DNA of 64,000 nt, taken from assembly GCF_000179915.2 (NCBI RefSeq), contig NC_014963.1:186001-250000 (forward strand), read 5' to 3'. Position 1 is the stretch's first letter. Every line of letters starts with the position of its first letter. This document shows positions 9,604-20,100 of this stretch, piece by piece. A program made the translations under genes and the position numbers. A model generated the notes under the pieces. That model ran no database searches, was not told where the DNA came from, and saw only the letters and a program-made list of their open reading frames with translations. The DNA comes from Terriglobus saanensis SP1PR4. GTDB lineage: Bacteria > Acidobacteriota > Terriglobia > Terriglobales > Acidobacteriaceae.

Positions 9604-11364
9604 CTACGGCAAGTAATACCTGAAGCTGGTGTAGACGAAGTTGTTGGTCGCCTTGGGCGCTCCACCGACTCCTGCCCAACCGTTGCGTTCCAGGTAGCTA
9701 TACGCCAGACCATACTGCAGCTTTCCTTTGGGGCCGCTGTAGAAGCGGTACTGATAGCCCAGAGAGCCCTGCATGATGTCTCGTGTGGCGCCGAGGCAGG
9801 TTCCGGTTCCGGGAGCATATCCGGTGCTGCCCGTGGGAATCGCTTCCACACCGCAACCGACGTTTGAGCCTGTGATTGGGGCGTAGCCTACGAGCACGCC
9901 AGCAGCGTTGAGATACGTCGTCCGCTGCACATACTCTGTGCCCGCGTAGGCGAAGAGGTCGAGCCTGGGTGTGGGGTGGACTTCCAGCGAGAAGAGGCCC
10001 TGTGCGTTGCGCAGAGGCTCCAGCGTTCCGTTGGGATGCACGGTGATATCGGGCAGGATCGATGCACCGTATCGGCCCGTGCCGTCACCGGCTACGACAT
10101 GCAGACCCACGGTTGTCTTCGATCCGATCGGGAAGCGTGCACTTGCAACCAGGCCTCCGCCCAGCTTGGTATCGTTCTGCGCATTGGTGGAGCTTGCGGC
10201 GGTGGGATAGTAGCGGTCGCGGAAGAAGCGGGCAACACCGCCGATTTCATAGTGGCCGTACTTCGGATCGAAGGAAGCCTTGACGATGACATCGGGCGCG
10301 ACCTGATTGGTGTAGTTTGCAGCCGAGTTATTCAAACCGCCCGCAGCGCCTGCCGAGCCAAAGAAGAAGTTACTTGCGGCATTGCTTGCGGCGAACTGGT
10401 ACTGCGAGTTCTCCACTGAGGCAGCGAGCGTAAACGACGGCGTGAAGGCTTCCTGCACGCGGAAGCTGGCCTGCCGAACGTAGGTGAAGCCCACATGGAG
10501 ATTGCCGTCGAAGAAGAGCGGTACGGCTTCCTGTCCCGGGCTGGCGGCCTTCTTATCTTCCGTCAGCAGCGTCCACATCTCGCCGCCTGTAAAGGTCGCG
10601 CTACCGGCCTGCGCCTGGGCCCATGCCTGCCGGATGCGAAGGGTGTAGCTGTTTGTCTGGAGATTGTTGGAGGTGATACCGGCCGAAAGAAAGTCGCCTT
10701 CAAAATATCCACTGATGGTGCCGAAGGGGACTTTTCCGCTGGCCAGAAAGGAGAGTCGCGACTGGCGCGCCGAAGGCACCCACTCGCTGGTATGCGCTTC
10801 GCCTGCCGCAGGGAATGGCGTGGCGTTGTAGTTCGTGTAGATGTCGGCGTTCATCGCGCGCTGCCGCCAGATGCTTTCAGCGGCCAGGAAGCCTCCGGGC
10901 ACAAGGGTGATGCCCTTGTAATGGATCGACGCCGGCTCATCCATGGCCTTGCGCAGTGTTTCCTGAGTCTGCTGGACCGCTTCTACCTTGGCTGTCACAA
11001 CGGCATCCGTAGTGTGGATCTCTTCGACCTTCGCTTGCAGAGTATTCACCGCAGAGGTGTTCTGCTCTACAGCCGTAGTGACCGATTGCGTCTGCGCAGC
11101 GGTGGCGGCCGTCTGTTGCTGGCTGGCCTGTTGCATGGAGGCGAACTGCGCATCGCGTTGGGAAAGCTGCTGTTTCAGCAGATCGATCTGACTTTGAAAG
11201 TCATCATGCATCTGTTGCATCTGCGCCGCCAGCGAACTCAGGGTTGCGGTTTTACGTCGGGCGACTGCATGTTTCGGATGCACTGTTGCGGTTTTCTGTG
11301 CCGACATAAATGGGACAGCTCCCATCGCGACTGCGATTAACGCCGAACGAAGTAGGGTTTTCAT
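9604..11364 (-). CDS. Coiled-coil outer-membrane porin-like protein
   Basis: A 586-residue exported protein: signal peptide (MKTLLRSALIAVAMGAVPFM, cleavage near SAQ), a heptad-rich coiled coil (about 40-135, many Gln/Ala/Thr and LLKQQLSQRDAQF) and a beta-strand-rich barrel starting near HYKGITLVPGGFLAAE and ending in FVYTSFRYYLP. This is the layout of DcaP-type or trimeric porins with periplasmic coiled coils. The ATG at 11364 has GAGG upstream; the longer frame to 11415 would add a non-signal extension. It lies 66 bases downstream of an MFS transporter on the same strand and may provide outer-membrane entry for the same organic acid. The specific substrate cannot be read from sequence. Confidence 0.8.
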   Translation of the reverse strand: MKTLLRSALIAVAMGAVPFMSAQKTATVHPKHAVARRKTATLSSLAAQMQQMHDDFQSQIDLLKQQLSQRDAQFASMQQASQQQTAATAAQTQSVTTAVEQNTSAVNTLQAKVEEIHTTDAVVTAKVEAVQQTQETLRKAMDEPASIHYKGITLVPGGFLAAESIWRQRAMNADIYTNYNATPFPAAGEAHTSEWVPSARQSRLSFLASGKVPFGTISGYFEGDFLSAGITSNNLQTNSYTLRIRQAWAQAQAGSATFTGGEMWTLLTEDKKAASPGQEAVPLFFDGNLHVGFTYVRQASFRVQEAFTPSFTLAASVENSQYQFAASNAASNFFFGSAGAAGGLNNSAANYTNQVAPDVIVKASFDPKYGHYEIGGVARFFRDRYYPTAASSTNAQNDTKLGGGLVASARFPIGSKTTVGLHVVAGDGTGRYGASILPDITVHPNGTLEPLRNAQGLFSLEVHPTPRLDLFAYAGTEYVQRTTYLNAAGVLVGYAPITGSNVGCGVEAIPTGSTGYAPGTGTCLGATRDIMQGSLGYQYRFYSGPKGKLQYGLAYSYLERNGWAGVGGAPKATNNFVYTSFRYYLP

Positions 11365-11430
11365 ACAAGGCCTCAAAAGGTGTTGCAGACTGCGCTCCGC
11401 TTGAACGGAGCGCAATTGGTGAAAGTTCTG

Positions 11431-12654
11431 CTATCGCGTCGTTGGAACGACGTCTGTAGCGGTTTTAGGTGGGCGAACGATAAAGGGAACCACTGCGGAG
11501 ATGAGCATGACGACAGCCAGCACGTGCAGGCCGCTGGCAAAAGATCCGCTGGTCTGTCGCAGATGCGCGATCAGCAAAGGACCGAAGGCGCTGGCAAAGC
11601 CCCACGCTGTGAGCATCAGGCCGTAGATAGGTCCGACATAGCGAGAGCCGAAGTAATCCGCTGCGAAAGCGGGCATGGTGCCAAAGCCGCCTCCGTAGCA
11701 CATCAGAACGATGAAAGCGACCGCCGTGAGCGGCGCGACGGCACCGAGACTCGGAAGGAACCAGAAGAGCGCGGCCTGCAAAAGGAACATGACGAGGAAG
11801 GTATAGCGTCGCGTCAGATAGTCCGACATCGAGGCCCAGAAGACACGTCCCAGAGCATTGCCGATGCTGACGATTCCTACCATGCCTGCAGCGACGATTG
11901 CGCTGACCTTCGTCAGCTCCTGGAACATGGGAGCTTCCTGCGAGATGATCGAGATCCCTGCCGAGGTGTTGAGAAAGAGGAGAACCCAGAGTGCCCACCA
12001 CTGCCAGCTCTTCAGCGCTTCAGCCAGAGTGAAGTCACGTGCCGCCTGAGACTTCAGCGAAACCTTTGGAGTCCAGCCTTCCGGCTTCCAGTCTGCCGGT
12101 GGGTTCTGCATAAAGAAGCCCGCGCCGACACAGATCACGAGATACGCCGTGCCGAGATAGGCGAAGGTCGTCATGACGCCTATGCTCTGGATGAGGCGAG
12201 TAGCCACCGGCGCGGTGATGAGAGCGCCTGCACCAAATCCGCCAACAGCGATGCCTGTCATCAGGCCGCGCTTGTCGGGGAACCACTTCACCAGCACGGA
12301 GACGGGAATGATGTATGCGAAGCCCAGGCCGATACCACCGATGAACCCATAGGTAAGGTAGAGCCACCAGAGCCGACCGGCGGAGAGGCTGGCAAGAATT
12401 GTGCCCAGACCGTAAAGCAGACCACCCGTCATCGCGACGACGCGGGGACCACTGCGATCGTTCCAGAGGCCACCGAAGAACGCGGCAAAGCCGAGGACAA
12501 AGATCGCAATGGTAAAGGTGAGTGTGACCTCTGCAATGCTCCAGTGAAACTGGGTCGCCAGTGGCTTACGAAAGACGCTCCACGCGTACACAGCGCCTAG
12601 CGCAACCTGCAGAAGAACGCCTGCGGCCGCGATGCCCCATCGCTTCGAGTTCAT
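11431..12654 (-). CDS. MFS transporter, oxalate/formate antiporter-like (OFA family)
   Basis: A 407-residue, 12-helix major facilitator. The family signature is visible: GAVYAWSVFRKPL in helix 1, a conserved FFGGLWNDRSGPR loop between helices 2 and 3, GIGLGFAYIIPVSVLVKWFPDKRG, and MSDYLTRRYTF in the second half. OFA-family proteins move small carboxylates such as oxalate, formate, lactate or pyruvate. The ATG at 12654 has GAGGA seven bases upstream. The gene lies downstream of a formate-dehydrogenase-like oxidoreductase and upstream of a porin, all on the minus strand, which supports a small-carboxylate role; the exact substrate is not resolved. Confidence 0.85.
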   Translation of the reverse strand: MNSKRWGIAAAGVLLQVALGAVYAWSVFRKPLATQFHWSIAEVTLTFTIAIFVLGFAAFFGGLWNDRSGPRVVAMTGGLLYGLGTILASLSAGRLWWLYLTYGFIGGIGLGFAYIIPVSVLVKWFPDKRGLMTGIAVGGFGAGALITAPVATRLIQSIGVMTTFAYLGTAYLVICVGAGFFMQNPPADWKPEGWTPKVSLKSQAARDFTLAEALKSWQWWALWVLLFLNTSAGISIISQEAPMFQELTKVSAIVAAGMVGIVSIGNALGRVFWASMSDYLTRRYTFLVMFLLQAALFWFLPSLGAVAPLTAVAFIVLMCYGGGFGTMPAFAADYFGSRYVGPIYGLMLTAWGFASAFGPLLIAHLRQTSGSFASGLHVLAVVMLISAVVPFIVRPPKTATDVVPTTR

Positions 12655-12739
12655 CGTTTGATCCTCGGATGAATCTATTTTGTTAGATAGATATCTGATG
12701 CGGAAAGCGAACCACGTGCCGCATCAGTCCGCATAAAGT

Positions 12740-12769
12740 CATGGGCCATCCGAGATTGGATGGCCCATG
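12740..12769 (-). terminator. Hairpin between the oxidoreductase and the MFS gene
   Basis: Perfect 12-bp arms (CATGGGCCATCC and complement) with a 6-base loop, placed 22 bases after the oxidoreductase stop. No T run follows, so it may be a processing or mRNA-stabilising stem rather than a strong terminator; the MFS gene could still be co-transcribed. Confidence 0.55.
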
Positions 12770-12791
12770 TGAAACGGTAAGAAAATTTCCG

Positions 12792-15350
12792 CTATGGGGC
12801 GAAGGAGCCAGGGATCAGCCGGTCGTACCAGGGTGTGTGAAGCGGCATGCCCGGTTCGTCCGATTTTTCCACGGTGATGGTGATGTGCTTCGCGGCAGGC
12901 TGATTGCTCTTCTCTGCAACGCTGCCGATGGGCAGCAGAACATTGAGTTCGGGGAAGTATCCCGCGCAGTCGCCTTTGCTCAGACGGTAAGGGACGACGA
13001 CGAAACGCTTCGCGTAGCGGGTTTGGTCATTGAAGTAGCTGGTGATGTTGATGATGTCGCCAGCCTTCAGGCCTCGGTCGCGCATGTCCTCGGTATTCAT
13101 CATCAGGACGCGGCGTTCGTTATGAATGCCGCGATAGACATCGTTCCAGGCATAGACGGTCGTGTTGAACTGATCGTGGCTGCGAACGGTGGTGACGACG
13201 AGCTGCCCGGGCTTGAGATCGTGCTTCGGAAGCTCGATCACGGCAAAGTTCGCCTTGCCTGTTTTGGTGTCAGCAAAGTTTCCTTCGCGCGGCTTGTTGG
13301 GAAGATAGAAGCCAAACTTCTGGCGAACCTTCTCGTTATAGCCGTCGCAGCCGGGAATGACTTTGCCAATCAAATCGCGGATCAGATCATAGTTGTCGAG
13401 CAACGAGAGCCAGTCGACCTTCGACTTTGTGCCGAGCGTGCGCGCGGCGATGTGGCAGATCATCGCGGGCTCCGACATGAGGAGCTTCGACGCAGGCTCC
13501 AGACGCCCGTGCGACATTTCCACTACACCCATTGAGTTTTCCGTGCTCTGGAACTGATGTCCGGATTTCTGCTCGTCGAGCTCAGTACGGCCAAGCGCCG
13601 GAAGGATGAGCGCTCTCTTGCCGGTAACGAGGTGGCCGCGATTCAACTTGGTGCTGATCTGCACGGTCAGGCGCGTGTTGCGCATAGCCTCTGCTGTGTA
13701 TTCCGTATCCGGGGCCGCGGAGAGAAAGTTGCCGCAGAGGCCGATGAAGACCTTCGCCTTTCCCGCATGCATGGCCTTGATGGATTCGACAACATCGAAG
13801 CCATGATGACGCGGCGGATCGAAGCCGAAGACTTTCTGCAGTTGATTGAGGAAGGGCTCACGTGGCCGTTCCCAGACACCCATGGTGCGGTCGCCCTGCA
13901 CGTTGGAGTGGCCGCGTACGGGACAGACGCCCGCGCCGGGTTTGCCGATGGCGCCGCGCAGCAGGTTGATGTTGACCAGTTCCTGAATCGCCGAGACCGC
14001 GGTCTTCTGCTGCGTCAGGCCCAGGCACCATGCCGTAATGATGCGGTCGGACTTCACCAGCAGCTCGGCGACTTCACGCATCTTCTCGCGTGGAACGCCG
14101 GACTGATGCACAAGCACGTCAAAGTCCGCCAACCGAAGATCGGCGATCAACTCTTCGATTCCAGAAGTCTTTTCGCGGATGAACGTCCAGTCGAAGGCTT
14201 TGCCTGGATTCGCGTCTTCCAGAGCAAGCATCTCTTTCAGGATCCCTTTGAAGAGAGGGATGTCACCGTTGATGCGGATCTGCAGGTACAGATCGGTGAG
14301 TTTCTGCCCATTGCCGATGACGCCCTTCGGTTCCTGTGGATCTTTGAACCGCAGCAGCCCCGCTTCGACGAGGGGGTTGATCGAGATGATCGTCGCTCCC
14401 GCTTCTTTTGCTTCGGAGAGCGTCGTGAGCATGCGGGGATGGTTCGTCGCCGGGTTATGACCGATGAGGAAGATGACCTGCGCCTTCGCAAAGTCGTCGA
14501 TCTTTACCGTGCCCTTGCCGATGCCGATGGATTCAGTCAAAGCCGATCCGGAGCTCTCGTGGCACATGTTGGAACAGTCCGGCATGTTGTTGGTGCCGAA
14601 GTGCCGCGCAAAGACGCCGTAGAGGAACGCCGACTCATTGCTGGCGCGACCGGAGGTGTAAAAGACTGCCTCGTCCGGGCTTTCGAGCGCGTTGAGCTCG
14701 TCCGCGATTATCTGGTACGACTCGTCCCAGGAGATCGGCGTGTAATGCTCTTCGCCTTCGCGTAGCACCATAGGTTCCGTCAGGCGTCCCTGTTGGCCGA
14801 GCCAGTATTCATCGTGGTTGGAGAGTTCGACGATGGAGTGCTTGGCGAAGAACTCCCGTCCGCACTTACGCGAGTCGGTCTCCCACGCGACGGCCTTTGC
14901 TCCATTTTCACAGAATTCAAAAAACTTTCGATGGCCATCGGTCTCCGGCCATGCGCAGCTCATGCAGTCGACGCCGTGTGAGTGGTTCAAGATCGAAAGG
15001 GAACTTGCACCTCGCAGGATCGACTTGTTCATGAATAGATGCTCGGTCGAGCGGACGACAGCGGCCACGCCAGCGGCATAGTGCTCTGGCTCGGTGAGCC
15101 ACATCGGTCGCAGTTCGGCAGGAAACTGGGCCTGCACCGGATGGAACTTCCAGCTTGGTTGTTCCAGGGCTTCGCCCGCTAGTCCGTCCGAGGAGATCGG
15201 ATTGTTGCGAATGCGCGCTTCGCTGTTGATGTCGTTTTTTTCGGCTTCCCAGTGAGAGGGCGTTTGAGCATCCATCTGGCCTTCGGCTTGATCCTGATGA
15301 TCGGCGGGGTCCGATTGGGGGGCGGTATCGTTCCGGGGCGTAGTTGCCAT
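12792..15350 (-). CDS. Molybdopterin oxidoreductase, YdeP/FdhF-like alpha subunit
   Basis: An 852-residue cytosolic oxidoreductase of the formate-dehydrogenase alpha-like (YdeP) family. Near the N-terminus DCMSCAWPE (Cys129 and Cys132) with further Cys at about 147 and 163 may hold an iron-sulfur cluster. SNMCHESSG places Cys263, followed by His, where E. coli formate dehydrogenase H has selenocysteine-His. Later motifs for the bis-MGD cofactor include GHNPATNHPRML, GAGVCPVRGHSNVQG and TTVRSHDQFNT. The ATG at 15350 has a perfect GGAGG six bases before it. Residues 1-55 are acidic, low-complexity and not conserved. YdeP relatives often lack proven formate activity and some act in acid resistance, so the reaction is uncertain; a formate/oxalate-type transporter follows. 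Confidence 0.88.
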   Translation of the reverse strand: MATTPRNDTAPQSDPADHQDQAEGQMDAQTPSHWEAEKNDINSEARIRNNPISSDGLAGEALEQPSWKFHPVQAQFPAELRPMWLTEPEHYAAGVAAVVRSTEHLFMNKSILRGASSLSILNHSHGVDCMSCAWPETDGHRKFFEFCENGAKAVAWETDSRKCGREFFAKHSIVELSNHDEYWLGQQGRLTEPMVLREGEEHYTPISWDESYQIIADELNALESPDEAVFYTSGRASNESAFLYGVFARHFGTNNMPDCSNMCHESSGSALTESIGIGKGTVKIDDFAKAQVIFLIGHNPATNHPRMLTTLSEAKEAGATIISINPLVEAGLLRFKDPQEPKGVIGNGQKLTDLYLQIRINGDIPLFKGILKEMLALEDANPGKAFDWTFIREKTSGIEELIADLRLADFDVLVHQSGVPREKMREVAELLVKSDRIITAWCLGLTQQKTAVSAIQELVNINLLRGAIGKPGAGVCPVRGHSNVQGDRTMGVWERPREPFLNQLQKVFGFDPPRHHGFDVVESIKAMHAGKAKVFIGLCGNFLSAAPDTEYTAEAMRNTRLTVQISTKLNRGHLVTGKRALILPALGRTELDEQKSGHQFQSTENSMGVVEMSHGRLEPASKLLMSEPAMICHIAARTLGTKSKVDWLSLLDNYDLIRDLIGKVIPGCDGYNEKVRQKFGFYLPNKPREGNFADTKTGKANFAVIELPKHDLKPGQLVVTTVRSHDQFNTTVYAWNDVYRGIHNERRVLMMNTEDMRDRGLKAGDIINITSYFNDQTRYAKRFVVVPYRLSKGDCAGYFPELNVLLPIGSVAEKSNQPAAKHITITVEKSDEPGMPLHTPWYDRLIPGSFAP

Positions 15351-15563
15351 TTTGACCTCCAGAGTCCGTAGAACGATTGTAGGCTTGCGATCCTTGCTGC
15401 GCATTCAATCAGAAGGAGGACGGAGATCATTGGATGCATTTTCCCTAACCTCCGCATCTCCTGAAACGTCGACATCGATCTGATTTTCCGATTGCGATGT
15501 TTTCCGTTTGCGTAGAATGAGCGAAACCTGATCCCCAATTTCCATCAATAAAGAGGCCCTCCT

Positions 15564-16850
15564 TTGGATCGTCGCCATTTTCTGCAAACTAGTCTGCTTG
15601 CAACCCCTTCCGCATTGGCTTTAGGACAACGAACGGAGCACCGGGCGGAGAGCTTCTCTCGCCCGCTTCCTTCTGCAATCGCCGCGCTCAAGAACCGCAA
15701 GGACGAAGCCGTGCCGATCACCCTTGCCGAGCGCGAAGCTCGTTTTGAAACCGCGCGTCGGCTGATGAATGAGGAGAAAATCGATGCCATCCTGTTGGCG
15801 GGCGGCACCTCCCTGGTGTACTTCACCGGCATGCGGCTAGGAAACAGCGAACGTATGTTCTGTTTTGTAATTCCACAGAAGGGCGACGCCTTCGTCGTCT
15901 GTCCGGCGTTCGAGAAAGACCGCATGATGGAGCGGATGAATCTTCTTCCGGGAGGAGCAACGATCCGCATTTACACCTGGCAGGAGCATGAAAGTCCTTA
16001 CGCGCTTGTGCGCAAAGGGCTTGCCGACGGAGGTGTGGACTCGGGCACGCTCGGTATCGAAGAAAAGACGCCGTTTGTTTACGCCAACGAGATCGCCAAG
16101 GCGTGCGGCAATCTGCACGTGGTGGACGCTACGCCGGTGATCGCTGGTTGCCGCATGATCAAAAGTCCCGCAGAGTTAGCGCTAATGAAGCTGGCGTGCT
16201 CCGTAACGCTGCAAGTCTACGAAGCGGTATGGAAGTCCGCGCATCCGGGCCTGACCACGGCACAGTTTAGCGAGCTGTGCGACGCAGCGTATCGGCACGT
16301 CGGTTTTCCCGGAGACACGAGCTGCCAGACGGGAATCTACAGTGCATTGCCGCATGGATCGGTCACGCCGCAGGTGATCAAAGAAAACGACATCGTGCTG
16401 ATCGACGACGGCTGCATGGTGGAAGGGTATGTATCCGATCTGTCGCGCACCTTCGTGTACGGCAAACCGACCGACAGGATGTTGCGCGTCTTCGACGTAG
16501 TGCATCAGGCGCAGGCGGCGGCACTGGCTGCGGCGAAGCCGGGCGTGGAGTGCCAGGCGGTGGATGCTGCGGCACGCAAGGTCATTACCGACGCAGGATT
16601 TGGTCCGGACTACAAGACGTTCACGCACAGAGTCGGTCACGGCATTGGGATGGACGGGCATGAGTGGACCTACCTGGTACGGGGAAACACGACGAAGCTG
16701 CGACAGGGGATGACCTTCTCGGATGAGCCCGGTATTTATCTCAAGGGCGAGTTCGGTGTTCGGCTGGAAGACGATATGGCCATCACCGAGCACGGTGCAG
16801 AGATGATGACGCCGACCAGCGCTTCGCTGACACAGCCTTTTAGCAGCTAA
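15564..16850 (+). CDS. Xaa-Pro aminopeptidase-like M24 metallopeptidase, Tat-exported
   Basis: A 428-residue metallopeptidase that removes N-terminal residues preceding proline or acts on related dipeptides. MDRRHFLQTSLLATPSALAL is a twin-arginine-like signal, so the enzyme is probably periplasmic. A creatinase N-terminal domain (about 55-195) is followed by the pita-bread catalytic domain with all five metal ligands: Asp281 (LIDDG), Asp292 (SDLSRTF), His359 (GHGIG), Glu388 (DEPGIY) and Glu402 (RLEDD). The start is a TTG at 15564 with AAGAGG upstream. It is divergent from the oxidoreductase and is followed by a clear terminator. Nearby M28 peptidase and Oar-like receptors fit peptide scavenging. 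Confidence 0.92.
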   Translation: MDRRHFLQTSLLATPSALALGQRTEHRAESFSRPLPSAIAALKNRKDEAVPITLAEREARFETARRLMNEEKIDAILLAGGTSLVYFTGMRLGNSERMFCFVIPQKGDAFVVCPAFEKDRMMERMNLLPGGATIRIYTWQEHESPYALVRKGLADGGVDSGTLGIEEKTPFVYANEIAKACGNLHVVDATPVIAGCRMIKSPAELALMKLACSVTLQVYEAVWKSAHPGLTTAQFSELCDAAYRHVGFPGDTSCQTGIYSALPHGSVTPQVIKENDIVLIDDGCMVEGYVSDLSRTFVYGKPTDRMLRVFDVVHQAQAAALAAAKPGVECQAVDAAARKVITDAGFGPDYKTFTHRVGHGIGMDGHEWTYLVRGNTTKLRQGMTFSDEPGIYLKGEFGVRLEDDMAITEHGAEMMTPTSASLTQPFSS

Positions 16851-16886
16851 TACAAGCATTTTTTTGATTTCAGGAGAGTTACAAAG

Positions 16887-16928
16887 ACGGCGACTTTGTA
16901 AATAAAAATGCGAAAGTCGCCGTTTTTT
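16887..16928 (+). terminator. Rho-independent terminator after the M24 peptidase
   Basis: Perfect 11-bp arms (ACGGCGACTTT and complement) around a 15-base AT-rich loop, followed by a T6 run. It ends the peptidase transcript. Confidence 0.9.
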
Positions 16929-17120
16929 CTTGCGTTAGCGCGTACGTAGTTCTATCGTGGGACAAATCACCTCATCTAAATCGAGCGCGGTCTTGAAGGC
17001 TAAGACTGTGTAGGGGGGCCTTGCGGCTCGCCGACGAACACGTGCATCTTTTCTCACCCGTTGGGATGTAACTGAAGCGAAACCTTCGCTCAGCAGAAAA
17101 GTATAGGAGAGCTCTAAAAC

Positions 17121-20100
17121 ATGAAGTTATTTCCGAGGCAAGTGAAGTTTGTTCTGATGCTGTTCGTTCTTGCGCTGACGCAAGCGATCACAGCACAGAC
17201 GTTCCGCGGTGGTATCGCGGGAACAGTGCAGGACAGCAGCGGCGCAGTGGTCCCCAACGCCAAGATTTCTTTGACTGGTACCGACACCGGCTATAAGCGC
17301 GAACTGGAGTCCACAAGCTCCGGCGACTACACCTTCCCGGATCTTCCTCTCGGAAACTATTCGATTGAGGTTTCATCCGCAGGCTTTGCGTCTACGAAGA
17401 TCGATAAGATCGCGGTTCGTCCAGGTCAGGTCTATTCGCTGGAAATCAAGCTCAGCGTTTCTACCTCGTCAGAACTGATCGAGGTCAATGCAGCAGCGGT
17501 CTCTCTGGATACCGTTTCTTCGACGAACAACGCTGTCGTCAATGAGAAGGCTGTAGAAAACATGCCTCTCAACGGTCGTGACTTTACGCAGCTCATCAAG
17601 ATTGTTCCCGGATATAACGGAGCAGGTTCGCTCAACGGTACGCGTACGAACCAGAACAACTATCAGATCGATGGTGCGGACAATAACGATATCTGGCAAA
17701 ACGCTTCAGCAGCCAACCAGGGAGGCGTAGGCTCCATCGCTGGTGTCACGATTCCCATCGATGCAATCGATCAGTTCACTGTTCAAACGCAGGCCAACGC
17801 GGAATCCGGACGCAACGGCGGTGGTCTCATCTCGCTCGCTATCAAATCCGGTACGAACCGCATTCACGGAACGGCATATTACTTCAACCGTAACGAGTTC
17901 TTCGCGGCGCGCAGTCCATTCCTCAAGGACACGGACCGCAAGCCAGCCCTCCGCAATCAGCAGTTCGGCGGTTCGCTTGGCGGCCCCATCATTCACGACA
18001 AGCTCTTCTACTTCGTAAACTATGAGCGTCAGAAGTACACGATTGCGAACTCCGCTTCCGCTACCGAACCAACCACCGCATACGTGGCTCAGGCGACTGC
18101 GCTTCTCGCGGCTCACGGAATCTCTGTCAACCCGCTCTCGCTCAGCGTGATCACGCTGTGGCCGCAGGGCAACAAGAACTCCGGACCCGCAGCCAACGGT
18201 AACTTCCTGGACACCACACCCCAGCATGGTTACAGCGATAACTCCATCGGCAAGATCGATTGGACAATCACCCCGCGCCAGCAGCTTTCGGCACGCGCCT
18301 TCATCGGTACCGGCCGTCAGTTCGCCACCTCCAGCAGCACTGGTCCATTTATCTCTGACTATTATCAAGTCGCTCCTGACATCACCCAGAACTTCACGGT
18401 AGTCCACAACTGGGCAGTTACGAACCATATCTCGAACCAGCTCCTCGCGGGCGTGGGCGTCTTCAATCAGACCTTCAACGACCAGAACCACAGCCAGAAC
18501 ATTCCGGCGCTCGGCCTTAACACCGGAGTCACCACACCGTCGCTCTTCGGCGCTCCCACCATCACGATTAGTTCTTCGACGGATTTTGATCAGGTTGGTC
18601 CAACTCAGCCCCTCGGACGTAAGGACTACACCGGTCACCTGACCGACACCATGACGTGGCTCAAGGGTAAGCACCAGTTCCGCTTTGGTGGTGAATTCCG
18701 TCGCAACTACATGGACCTGCAGTATCAGCGTAACGTTCGTGGAACCTTCACCTTTACTGGCAACGCTTCGGCCAGCGTTGCACTGCCTGCCGGAGCGACT
18801 TCTTACGCTGCCGATACTGCGCCAACACAGGCCGTCAAGGGACTTGCTGACTTCCTGGCTGGTTATGTGGGTTCATCGTCCTTCACGCAGGGTACGCTGC
18901 GCCGCGGTATCTATAACAAGGCGTTCGATATCTTCGCTCAGGACACCTACACCGTTCTTCCGTCGCTCACCTTGAACTACGGTGTCCGTTACACCTACAA
19001 CGGACCCTTCACCTCCAACGGCGTGATCTCGGGCTTCCGCCCCGGAGCAACGAACGCAGACGCCTATGGTCTGGAGATTGTCGGTCAGGGCCTCGACTCC
19101 GTGTACAACTCCAACAAGACCAACTTTGCTCCGCGCTTTGGCTTCTCTTATCAGCCAGCGCAGAAGATGGTCATCCGCGGTACGTACGGTATCTACTTCG
19201 ACGTTCCCAACTGGAACGGCTTCTTCGATAACCGTCCAGGCAATGGCGGCGCATCCGGTGTGCAGGCCAATCCAACCGGCGCGACCCCTGTACTCAACCT
19301 GAGCCGCAACTTATACCAGTGGCAGACGGGTGTGAACCCATTTGTCGGTGCCTCCATTCCTGCCGCCCTCGGTCTTTCCACTGTCGACCCTAACTTCAAA
19401 ACGGCGTATGTGCAGAACTTCAACCTGAATACGCAATATCAGATCAGCCGCAACACGATGTTGCAGATCAGCTACGTCGGCTCGCTGGGCCGTCGTCTGT
19501 TCCGCCTTCGTGACATCAACCAGGCACGCCCCGGAATCGGTGCGACAACTGCTGCACTCCAGCCACGTCGCCCCTTCTACACGGACACCCGTCTGGCGAA
19601 CCGTACGACCATCGCAGCCATTAACCAGATGGAAAGCAAGGCTGCATCGAACTACCACTCGATCCAGGCGATGCTGCGTACCAGCAATTACCACGGTCTG
19701 ACCGCGCAGGGTTCTTACACGCTCGGTCATGCCTTCGACAACGTATCGGGTACCCGCGGATTCGCTCCTCAGGATTCGACCAACATCGATGGAGAGTATG
19801 GCAGCGCCGACTTCGACGTGCGCCAGACGTTCAATGGTTACATCGTCTACGAAGTGCCAAAGTTTACCGATCACGCAACGTACCTTACACGTGGCTGGCA
19901 GGGCAATGCCTTCATCACCGCTTACACGGGTACGCCCTTTTCGGCAAAGCTGGGTAGCACGGACAACAGTGGCACTGGCGAACTCCAGGACCGCCTGAAC
20001 CAGATCGGAGATCCAAAGGCAGGCCTGAACCGTCAATTGGTCCGTCCGGCGGGTGCAACTCCCTACGTCCAGTGGTACACGGGCGCGGCTTTCCAGACGG

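Noticed and set aside
11380-12600. 406-codon frame antisense to the MFS transporter
   Set aside because: Low-complexity, charged product with no family resemblance; the minus-strand frame has clear transporter motifs.
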